Assembly (NCBI GenBank): GCA_963677475.2
Contig: CAXXQD010000021.1
Span: 852,667 to 916,666, forward strand
Length of the DNA: 64,000 bases
Direction of reading: 5' to 3'
DNA from: JABMQB01 sp963677475
GTDB taxonomy: Bacteria > Bacteroidota > Bacteroidia > Bacteroidales > Prolixibacteraceae
The notes beneath the pieces are model-generated. The model worked only from the letters and a program-made list of their open reading frames with translations, ran no database searches and had not been told where the DNA came from. Positions 52,752 through 60,897 of this stretch are shown here, piece after piece (within the stretch, counting starts at the first letter, position 1; the number at the start of each line of letters is the position of its first letter). The translations under genes and the position numbers were made by a program.

Positions 52752-55118
52752 ATGAATTCTAAAATTTGGAAAATCGCATTGCGAAACATATTAAAAAACA
52801 AACTATTCTCAGCTGTCAACATTGTGGGGCTGACGGTAGGATTTGTAGGTTTTATGATTGTCGCTTTATTTATACGGTATGAATTGACCTGGGACAGTAC
52901 CCATGAAAATTACGATCAAATTTATCGCGTCCAGGAATATAAAACAAATGCGGTAAACACGCGGGCGGGCAACAATATTTCCCCTCACACGCTGGTGATT
53001 ACTGCTTCGCTTATTGAGCAGAACCCGGAGTTCGAAAAGGTTTCTGTTATTCGTGAAGAAGAAGGCAAATTTCTTTCGGTAGTACCTGAAACCCAGTTTT
53101 ACGATGAAACCGGCATTATTGCCGACCATAATTTCTTAGATATCTTTTCCTACAATTTTACGGAAGGGAATCAAACAGAAGCCCTTTCTGCACCATTTTC
53201 GATTGTGCTGTCGCAATCAATGGCCGATAAGTTATTCAAAGATGAAAAAGCTTTGGGGCAAAATGTCGTGTACGAAAAGAAACTAAATTTTAAAGTTACC
53301 GGCGTATTCCAGGATTTGCCAAAAAATTCGACCATTCGCCCGGCATATATCCTCTCATTTACGACCTTGAGAAGCACCCAACATATAAATAGAAACGAAA
53401 GCTGGCAGGGAAATGTGATGACCTATGCCCTTTTAAAACCAGGCACCAACGTTGACGTCCTCGAAGTAAAAATTAAGGATGCCTATAAAGAATTTAAACG
53501 AAGGGATTTTGTTGAATTGCAACTTTGTCCACTTTCAAAAATCTATCTTGGATTTAATGGGCAGAAAGACCTTTATATCATGCTCTTTTTTATTGGATTG
53601 ATTGCTTTGTTTATTCTGATTATGTCGGCTTTTAATTATGTGAATTTCACAATTGCAACATCATCAACTCGCGGGAAAGAAGTTGCAGTTCGCAAATTGG
53701 TAGGGGCAGGCAGGCTGTCTTTGGCGACACAATTCCAGGTAGAAACATTACTATTGACCCTGGCGGCGTCAACCTTCGCTTTGTTTATGGTTAAAATGCT
53801 TTTGCCGATTTATAACACCTTTGTTGATGCTGACATAACAATGACCTTTGTAGATGACTGGAAAGTAATTTTAGGGCTTATTCTTTCGTCTATAATCATT
53901 GGTTTACTGTCAGGAATATACCCCTCGAAGGTGATGACCTCCAAAAAAATAGTTAAGTTAATTAAGGAGGGGATGTTTTCTTCTGCAGGATCAAAATTCG
54001 ACCTTAAAAAAGTGCTGGTTGCACTGCAATTTACCATTTCTATATTTTTAATCTGTTTCACTTTATTTATGGTAACGCAGGTTAATTATATGGCTACAAA
54101 AGATTTAGGTTTCGATAGGCATAACCTGCTCTTTACAAAACTGACCACTGAGAATAGCAATAAATATTTCGAACCGATAAAAAACCGTCTGTTGCAGCAC
54201 CCTGAGATATTAAGTGCTTCCATGTCGAGCAACCTGCCATTTGTGAGTATGAACGGAGGAATGCTAAATTGGGAAGGAAGTGATCCAACACAAAAAACTT
54301 TGTATCGATCAAATTATGTAACAAAGGATTTTATTGAGAACATGGATTTGAAACTAATTCAGGGTAGGAATTTCTCAGATCAGTACGCTGCAGATTATGA
54401 AAACTCGTGTATTATAAACGAATCGGCCCGTAAGGTATTCAATTGGGATAATCCTATCGGAAAGCGCATTAAAGATAAGAAATGGACGATTATAGGCGTG
54501 GTTGACGACTATCACCTGGCTGATATCCATAACCCTATTGATCCTGCAGTATTGTTGCTGTCATCCGGGAAAATTGAGGGGGAATTGACTTTTGCATTTC
54601 GTTACTCAAACGGGAACTTATCCAAAGTAAAACAAATTTTAAGAGATGAGTTCAATGCACTTTTCCCGAATGACCCATTTGAATTTAATAACCTTGAAAG
54701 TGCAATCCAATCCGAAAACAGTTTTAAGATTTATCAGAAAATAAAAAAATCAATTCTGTTTTTTACGGTATTTATTGTCATTCTAACCATTGTCGCATTA
54801 TTGGGAATGGTCTCGTACACAACTTCACGAAGGACGAAAGAAATTGGTGTACGGAAAATCAACGGAAGTACAGTTAAGAATATATTCTTCCTGTTAAACC
54901 GTACTTATTTTGTATTGCTCGGAATTGCTTTAGTAATTGCTATTCCACTTGCTTATGCTTTGTACAATGCTTTGCCGGGAAACTTTAAAATTGCGCCTCC
55001 GGTTTGGATGCCGTTTTTTGCAGCATTCTTAATCTTAATAATCATTTTTTTAAGTACAGGGTACCAAACATTAAAGGCAGCAACCAGGAATCCTGTAGAA
55101 GCGTTGAGGTATGAATAG
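52752..55118 (+). CDS. FtsX/MacB-like ABC permease 5 of the array
   Basis: 788 residues. First coupling motif KEVAVRKLVGAGRLSLATQF (about 309), second KEIGVRKINGSTVKNIFFLL (about 697). Its final membrane helix region (ALPGNFKIAPPVWMPFFAAFLILII) departs from the WLENFAYKT consensus, yet it still ends AATRNPVEALRYE. Either an older paralogue or one with a different membrane partner. A GC-hairpin repeat follows directly after its stop. Confidence 0.92.
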   Translation: MNSKIWKIALRNILKNKLFSAVNIVGLTVGFVGFMIVALFIRYELTWDSTHENYDQIYRVQEYKTNAVNTRAGNNISPHTLVITASLIEQNPEFEKVSVIREEEGKFLSVVPETQFYDETGIIADHNFLDIFSYNFTEGNQTEALSAPFSIVLSQSMADKLFKDEKALGQNVVYEKKLNFKVTGVFQDLPKNSTIRPAYILSFTTLRSTQHINRNESWQGNVMTYALLKPGTNVDVLEVKIKDAYKEFKRRDFVELQLCPLSKIYLGFNGQKDLYIMLFFIGLIALFILIMSAFNYVNFTIATSSTRGKEVAVRKLVGAGRLSLATQFQVETLLLTLAASTFALFMVKMLLPIYNTFVDADITMTFVDDWKVILGLILSSIIIGLLSGIYPSKVMTSKKIVKLIKEGMFSSAGSKFDLKKVLVALQFTISIFLICFTLFMVTQVNYMATKDLGFDRHNLLFTKLTTENSNKYFEPIKNRLLQHPEILSASMSSNLPFVSMNGGMLNWEGSDPTQKTLYRSNYVTKDFIENMDLKLIQGRNFSDQYAADYENSCIINESARKVFNWDNPIGKRIKDKKWTIIGVVDDYHLADIHNPIDPAVLLLSSGKIEGELTFAFRYSNGNLSKVKQILRDEFNALFPNDPFEFNNLESAIQSENSFKIYQKIKKSILFFTVFIVILTIVALLGMVSYTTSRRTKEIGVRKINGSTVKNIFFLLNRTYFVLLGIALVIAIPLAYALYNALPGNFKIAPPVWMPFFAAFLILIIIFLSTGYQTLKAATRNPVEALRYE

Positions 55119-55335
55119 AAAGCCTCTCCTAACCCCTCCAAAGGAGGGGAATAGGGATTTATTGAAATAAATAAACAAATTGAAGAAGTATAACAAATAT
55201 TTAGGAGAAGTCTCCCCTTTGGGGAGATTTAGAGGGGCTTTTAACGGTCCCCCTTTGGGGATTTAGGGGGCTGCGTCTCCTCCTGTTCATAGGGGGAGAA
55301 TTAAAGAGGAGGTCAAAATAATAGTATAAAAGAAT
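55119..55335. repeat. GC-hairpin intergenic repeat, copy 3 (class II, extended)
   Basis: Hairpin CCCCTCC-AAA-GGAGGGG (55133-55149), class II core, TCTCCCCTTTGGGGAGA, then an extra block TCCCCCTTTGGGGATTTAGG absent from copy 2, then the purine tract GGAGAATTAAAGAGGAGG. Together with the decayed tail to 55412 it fills the 330-base gap before permease 6. Confidence 0.75.
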
Positions 55336-55350
55336 AAAGATTTAACGGCA

Positions 55351-55412
55351 GGAGGAAAACAGTAACACGAAATCCAGAGGAACCCGATTAATCGGTACTA
55401 AGTTATGAATAA
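55351..55412. repeat. Decayed permease 3'-end copy with 12-base palindrome
   Basis: AACACGAAATCCAGAGGA, then CCGATTAATCGG (55384-55395), then AAGTTATGAATAA. Same arrangement as the copies after permeases 1 and 2. Confidence 0.5.
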
Positions 55413-55448
55413 GTATTTGAATGGAATTATTTAGAAATTATATAGGTT

Positions 55449-57797
55449 ATGAAAAACTTGCATTTTATTTTTCGGATGTTTAAACGAAATCCGCTTTTGG
55501 TTTATGTAAATATACCAGGGTTAGCAATTGGTCTAAGCGCGGTTATCTTACTTTCAATTTACCTGAAACACGAATTAAGTTTCGATAAGCACTTCAAAAA
55601 TAAAGACCATGTGGTGCGTTTGTATAATTCGGTGACAGCAAATGGAAATTCTACTAATTATGGCATTTGTTTGCGAAAATCGTACACCGAATTGCCTGGG
55701 AAGGTTCCCGAGATTGAATCTGCTACCCAAATCTATAGGGGATGGACAGTAACAACCGAACTGAATGAAGAGCGTTACCCTGGGTTACAATTGTTATACG
55801 CCGATAAAGATTTTTTTGACGTATTTGGGCTTGAGTTGATTTACGGCAACAAAAAGGAAGCACTTACCGGTTTAGATAAAATTGTATTAAACGAAACTTC
55901 CGCAAAAAGAATATTTGGGCGCACAGATTGTGTGGGTGAGGTGATCAAAATGTCGGATAAACCAGTTACGGTTAGCGGTGTAATTAAAGACTTACCGAGC
56001 GCCACGCACTTTAATTTCGATGTATTGGCTTCCATGGAATCAATTCACCCGGAACAATGGGGCGGCTTGGAGCTATTTACATATTATCGGATTAACGATC
56101 GTGCAGATATTAATTTGGTTGGTGAAAAAATAGCTGCCGCAAATGATAATATTATGCAACCCTGGGCACAACCATTTAATGCAAGCGTTAAGTCAGGTGT
56201 CGAGAAATTAGCTGCCTTGCACCTTCACACGGTAGTTCGTGGCGATTTGTCGGCAAAAGCAAATACAACACAGATTATGATTGTTGCTGCAATTGCATTT
56301 TTTATCTTGCTTATCGCGCTCATCAATTTTATAAATTTATACGTGTTGCATGGTGAAAAACGGATTGCAGAAATTGCTGCGCGAAAATCACTGGGTGCAA
56401 CAAAAGCCGCCCTGTCAAAACTATTTTTCAGTGAAACGGGTGTGATTGGATTAATCTCGTTTGTCTTGGCAATTATAATTTCGGTGCTTGTGCATCCTTA
56501 TTTTGCACAGGTAATGCAAAGTAAAATAAGCTACCATGATTTATTTTCATCATCCGGGATATTTGTATCTATCCTTATTTTATTCGTATTGATCTTTGCT
56601 GCCGGGGCTTATCCAAGTTATTATCTCTCGAAATTTGATTTGGTGCATGCACTTAAAGGCAAGTCGCTGAAAATAAAGCGAAAAAGTACACTGTCGCGGG
56701 TTGCTGTGGTATTACAATTTACAATTTCCGTGTTTTTGATAATTGCCTTTTCGGTTGTCTTGGCACAAACGCACTACATGAAAAATATGCCCCTTGGTTT
56801 TAATCCCGATCAGGTAATTGGGATTACTAATTTTGATCAGCTTATTAGAAAAAGTGCGCCTTCAATTGAAGACGAACTTCGTCAATTGGCCTTTATTAAG
56901 GAGGTGGGCTCATCGACACATGGAATGGGGAATGGCACCAGTGGCCAGGGAATTAAAATGTACGGCTCCCCCGACAACTCATTGGGGATAAACGAATACC
57001 GGATTAACCCCGGTTTTGATAAAACTATGCAGTTGGATCTGGTTGAGGGTCGTTACTTTAATAATTCGGAAGCCGATAAAAATGGCGTGATTTTAAACGA
57101 AGCGGCTGTAAAAATGTTGGGAGGCGATGTGGAAACAGGAAGCCTTGTGGATATGCACGGGGAAGCATTAACTGTTATAGGCATCGTAAAAGATTTCTTT
57201 TATATCGATCATCCAGGGGAAGCAATTGCCCCGTTGGTATTAACAAATTACTGGTATAATGTCCGGAATATTTACATACGGACACATAGCAATTTGTCGC
57301 TTGCACAACAAACACAAATTGAGCAAATATTTAAAAGCTATTCACCCGGGTTTATTTATAGCCAGTTTTCCATTAAAGATGTTTATTCCAATAAGTTTAA
57401 AGGGGAAGAACGTATTATTAAACTCGTGTCTTCCGGCGCCATTATGGCAATTATTATAAGTTTTATTGGTTTAATGGCCCTTTCCATACTGAACGTTAAC
57501 CGCCGTAAAAAAGAGATCGGTATCCGCAAAGTTATCGGAAGTTCTGAGGTAGAAGTTGTTCGCTCATTACTTTCCGAAACCTTTGTTCTGGTTTGCATTG
57601 CAATAGCAATTGCTTGTGTAGGGAGTTACTACGCTTTGCAAAACTGGCTCGCGGGCTTTGTTGACAGGATTGCTTTATCGCCCGTTTACTTTTTGGCAGG
57701 CTCTGTTTTTGCATTGTTAATTGCTTTTCTGGCTGTTGGATGGAAAAGCTGGCAGGCAGCAACCCGGAATCCTGTAGAAGCGTTGAGGTATGAATAG
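55449..57797 (+). CDS. FtsX/MacB-like ABC permease 6 of the array
   Basis: 782 residues, the shortest and with permease 5 the most divergent. First coupling motif AEIAARKSLGATKAALSKLF (about 307), second KEIGIRKVIGSSEVEVVRSLL (about 689). The last helix region reads WLAGFVDRIALSPVYFLAGSV but the tail is again AATRNPVEALRYE. The start MKNLHFIFRMFKRNPLLVYVN is a typical basic leader before helix 1. Followed by about 390 non-coding bases full of repeats. Confidence 0.92.
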   Translation: MKNLHFIFRMFKRNPLLVYVNIPGLAIGLSAVILLSIYLKHELSFDKHFKNKDHVVRLYNSVTANGNSTNYGICLRKSYTELPGKVPEIESATQIYRGWTVTTELNEERYPGLQLLYADKDFFDVFGLELIYGNKKEALTGLDKIVLNETSAKRIFGRTDCVGEVIKMSDKPVTVSGVIKDLPSATHFNFDVLASMESIHPEQWGGLELFTYYRINDRADINLVGEKIAAANDNIMQPWAQPFNASVKSGVEKLAALHLHTVVRGDLSAKANTTQIMIVAAIAFFILLIALINFINLYVLHGEKRIAEIAARKSLGATKAALSKLFFSETGVIGLISFVLAIIISVLVHPYFAQVMQSKISYHDLFSSSGIFVSILILFVLIFAAGAYPSYYLSKFDLVHALKGKSLKIKRKSTLSRVAVVLQFTISVFLIIAFSVVLAQTHYMKNMPLGFNPDQVIGITNFDQLIRKSAPSIEDELRQLAFIKEVGSSTHGMGNGTSGQGIKMYGSPDNSLGINEYRINPGFDKTMQLDLVEGRYFNNSEADKNGVILNEAAVKMLGGDVETGSLVDMHGEALTVIGIVKDFFYIDHPGEAIAPLVLTNYWYNVRNIYIRTHSNLSLAQQTQIEQIFKSYSPGFIYSQFSIKDVYSNKFKGEERIIKLVSSGAIMAIIISFIGLMALSILNVNRRKKEIGIRKVIGSSEVEVVRSLLSETFVLVCIAIAIACVGSYYALQNWLAGFVDRIALSPVYFLAGSVFALLIAFLAVGWKSWQAATRNPVEALRYE

Positions 57798-57981
57798 AAA
57801 GCCTCCCCTAACCCCTCCAAAGGAGGGGAACTTGGAGCTACAAAATTGAAAAAATAAACATGTATAAAAATTACAAATAATCACAGTCCTAACTCCTCCC
57901 CTTTGGGGAGATTTAGAGGGGCTTCATCTTCTCCCGTTTATAGGGGGGGAGAATTAAAGAGGGGGTCAAAATACGAGTATT
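57798..57981. repeat. GC-hairpin intergenic repeat, copy 4 (class I)
   Basis: Hairpin CCCCTCC-AAA-GGAGGGG (57812-57828), class I core (TTACAAATAATCACAGTCCT), TCCTCCCCTTTGGGGAG, then GGGGGGGAGAATTAAAGAGG and CAAAATA. Starts one base after the permease 6 stop. Confidence 0.75.
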
Positions 57982-58013
57982 AAAAAAATGAAAATTGAAT
58001 GAGAAACATATAG

Positions 58014-58103
58014 AGACTTCACAAAATCTGATGGATACCGATTCAATCGGGAATCCGGTAAGAGTTTCAGCAATGCGTCACTCTAAGTGACATGCTAACT
58101 AAT
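58014..58103. repeat. Decayed permease 3'-end copy plus hairpin relative
   Basis: AAAATCTGATGGATA, CCGATT-C-AATCGG (58038-58050), then GGTAAGAGT, then hairpin GTCACT-CTA-AGTGAC (58077-58091) and CTAACTAATTA. The order matches 52621-52718, including GCGTC near the loop and CTAATA-like ends. The rest of the gap to 58187 shows nothing recognisable. Confidence 0.5.
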
Positions 58104-58187
58104 TAAATACCCATAGGGGTTTTAAGATTGATTAGGTACTATAAATATGATGAATAATAACTTTCATTAATCGATAAAAACAAAACC

Positions 58188-59189
58188 ATGAGAACACTTC
58201 GTAGCTTAAAATCGTATGTTCTGATTCCCGCGCTAATAATGATCCTTTCATTCGTTGGGTTTGCAGAAGAGAACAACAGTCCCACAATTGTAAAAACTTT
58301 TAAAATGGATGACCCCGGAATTTTAAATTCAAGGTCGTCGGGCGGGGGCATTAAAGTATTTACCCACGATGCGAATGAAGTTGAAGTGCAGGTATTTGTT
58401 AGAAAAAATGGGAAGATTTTACATTCATCAGATCCAATGGTGAAAGAAGTATTGGAACACTTTGATTTGGTGATCGAAAAAAATGGATCTGTTATTACTG
58501 CAAATGCCAAACGTGAAACTAAGTTTAATTGGAACAATGTGGGAATATACTTTACGATTATTGTCCCTCGCGAAATGTCTTGCGATGTATCTTCCAGTGG
58601 TGGTGGCTTGAAAATTTCTGGTGTTGAAGGAACTCATAACTTTTCAAGCAGTGGTGGTTCAGTTCAATTGGAAAATACAGCAGGCACAACAAAAGCTAAA
58701 TCATCGGGCGGAAAAGTGAAGGCAGTAAACCATCGTGGCGATATTCGTTTAAGCTCAAGTGGTGGAGGAGTTTCTTTGGAAGGGGGAAAAGGGAATGTTT
58801 ATGCACACAGCTCTGGCGGCAGCGTCAAATTAAGCAATATTATTGGAGATGTAGATGCAGGAAGCAGCGGGGGCGGAGTAAGCGTTTCCGGTGAATGCGG
58901 CGCAGTAAAAGCAAAGTCAAGCGGAGGATCGGTTCATGTTAATATCAGCAATTTGAGTAAAGAACTGTACCTGCAGTCGAGTGGGGGTGGCGTTGATGCA
59001 ACCATAATTGGGGGAGAAGACCTTGGACTTGATCTTGATTTGGGTTCGGGAAGGGTTAAAATTGATCTCCGTGAATTCTCGGGCCGTTCAGAAAAAGATC
59101 GGGTAAAAGGAAGGATGAACGAAGGTGGCATCCCCGTTTATATGCGTGCCTCGGGAGGAAATGTAACCGTACGATGGGACGAAAACTAA
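58188..59189 (+). CDS. Exported DUF4097-like beta-repeat protein
   Basis: 333 residues with a signal peptide (about 1-24, ending VGFAEE). From about residue 45 to 275 it carries a repeating SSGGG/SSGGS motif every 17-20 residues (seven or more turns between 135 and 272), each followed by a short hydrophobic strand such as VSLEG or VKLSN. This is the DUF4097/putative-adhesin solenoid, probably a right-handed beta-helix on the cell surface or in the periplasm. It interrupts the permease array on the same strand, 45 bases before the next gene. No ligand known. Confidence 0.82.
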   Translation: MRTLRSLKSYVLIPALIMILSFVGFAEENNSPTIVKTFKMDDPGILNSRSSGGGIKVFTHDANEVEVQVFVRKNGKILHSSDPMVKEVLEHFDLVIEKNGSVITANAKRETKFNWNNVGIYFTIIVPREMSCDVSSSGGGLKISGVEGTHNFSSSGGSVQLENTAGTTKAKSSGGKVKAVNHRGDIRLSSSGGGVSLEGGKGNVYAHSSGGSVKLSNIIGDVDAGSSGGGVSVSGECGAVKAKSSGGSVHVNISNLSKELYLQSSGGGVDATIIGGEDLGLDLDLGSGRVKIDLREFSGRSEKDRVKGRMNEGGIPVYMRASGGNVTVRWDEN

Positions 59190-59234
59190 CAACTTAAAGA
59201 AATAAGTTAAAACAACAATAACCAAAAAAACTGT

Positions 59235-60875
59235 ATGAAAAACTTATTGATCCTTGCTTTTATGCTGATGGGTTTTATGGCAAGGTCCCAGTCCGATCTT
59301 GAAATAACCTATATGGGCAATGAAGGTTTTCTTATAAAATCAAATACAAAAAAAGTATTGATTGATGCATTGTTTGAATCAGGTTATTTTGCCTGTCCCA
59401 CAAAAGAAATGCTCCAACAGATGGCAACGAACCAGCCACCTTTTAATGACATTGATGTTGCCCTAATTACACATGTCCACGATGATCATTTTAATGCCGA
59501 AATATGTATGTCGTTTATGCTTGGGCAAAAAAATACCCAACTGATTGCACCCGAGCAAGCGGTTGAAAAAATGAGGGTTTTGCCTGATTTCAATATCGTA
59601 GAATCAAGGATAAAAGCTATCGGAAACGACTTCGATAAATCTTATTCTATAGTCAAAAACCAGGTTAAGTTGGAGGCATTTTGTATTCATCATAATCCTT
59701 ACATGCGAAATGGGGTTAACCTTCAGGGCGACATAAGAAATGTTTCCTTTATTGTTGAAATGGAGGGAACCAGATTTTATCACAGTGGCGATGCAAGGCT
59801 TGAAGAAAACATTGCAACTTTTGAGAATCATGATTTTAAGAAAGATCCGGTTGACCTGATGTTTTTGCAACGTTACGATGAATCGGATAAAACAAAAAAC
59901 TACATTGCCAATACCATCAAGCCCGATGAAATAATTGCTATGCACATTAAAACCAAAGAAATCTCAATGTGGCGGGATCGTTTTACAAAACACTATCCTT
60001 ATGGGAAAATATTTGATGAGCTTGGTGAAAAGTACATTTTTAAGAACACTATAAATTTCCATTCCCTTTCGGGAGATTATTTTGGATTGAACAAACCAGG
60101 GAATACACCCGAGATTTTTGCTCCGGGCATTATGTCCACAAAAAATCTTGAACACAGTTACCCTTCTTTTTCGCCCGATGGCAAAGAGGTGGTTTGGTCG
60201 ATGGTTCGCAGGCCTGAAACCAGCAATCCACATGTGCTTATGTATATGAAAGAAGAAAACGGTCATTGGACATGGCCGCAAATAATCAACTTTTCAGGGC
60301 AATATTTAGACGATCATCCAGTGTTTTCGCCTGATGGGCAATACATTTTGTTTACAGCGAAGCGGCCGGTTACAAATGAGGAGAATGAAGAACTTAAACG
60401 GCTGATTTACTATTCCGAAAAAACTGGCGACGGTTGGGGCGATCCAATTTTAATGGATTCAATCCCAAATGTAAACAATACACCACAATTCTTAATTTAT
60501 GGTACTACTAAAATCATTAAAAAAGATGGGCAATTGTACCGAGCATCGGATATTGATGTGGATTATTTAAAGAGTAAAGGAACCCTGAACTGGACTTTTT
60601 ATTTAAGCCTTGACGGCAGTTTGGCTTTATTCTCATCAAACCGGATGAACGAAAAAGATTATGGGGATATTTATTTCTCGAAATGCACAAATCAGGCTTG
60701 GAGCGAGCCCACTAATTTAGAGATTGTCAATACATCTGCACAGGAAAGGTTTCCGGGATTGTCGAACGATGGGGAGTACTTATTTTTTACACGGTGGACC
60801 AGAACAGGTGACCAGGAAATATTTTGGATAACAACACCTCCAGAAGTTAAAAAAGCAATTAATAATAAAAACTAA
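59235..60875 (+). CDS. Exported metallo-beta-lactamase-fold protein with PD40 propeller
   Basis: 546 residues with signal peptide (MKNLLILAFMLMGFMARSQ). Residues about 20-270 form a metallo-beta-lactamase fold: THVHDDHF gives the HxHxDH metal motif, FYHSGDARL the bridging Asp, and IIAMHIKTKE a late His. Residues about 300-540 hold TolB-like PD40 propeller blades (PSFSPDGKEVVWS, HPVFSPDGQYILF, LSLDGSLALFSS, GLSNDGEYLFF). A periplasmic hydrolase with a binding propeller; substrate unknown. It sits 22 bases before permease 7, so it is probably in the array transcript. Confidence 0.82.
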   Translation: MKNLLILAFMLMGFMARSQSDLEITYMGNEGFLIKSNTKKVLIDALFESGYFACPTKEMLQQMATNQPPFNDIDVALITHVHDDHFNAEICMSFMLGQKNTQLIAPEQAVEKMRVLPDFNIVESRIKAIGNDFDKSYSIVKNQVKLEAFCIHHNPYMRNGVNLQGDIRNVSFIVEMEGTRFYHSGDARLEENIATFENHDFKKDPVDLMFLQRYDESDKTKNYIANTIKPDEIIAMHIKTKEISMWRDRFTKHYPYGKIFDELGEKYIFKNTINFHSLSGDYFGLNKPGNTPEIFAPGIMSTKNLEHSYPSFSPDGKEVVWSMVRRPETSNPHVLMYMKEENGHWTWPQIINFSGQYLDDHPVFSPDGQYILFTAKRPVTNEENEELKRLIYYSEKTGDGWGDPILMDSIPNVNNTPQFLIYGTTKIIKKDGQLYRASDIDVDYLKSKGTLNWTFYLSLDGSLALFSSNRMNEKDYGDIYFSKCTNQAWSEPTNLEIVNTSAQERFPGLSNDGEYLFFTRWTRTGDQEIFWITTPPEVKKAINNKN

Positions 60876-60897
60876 TACCAACTAAATCATCCTTTTT

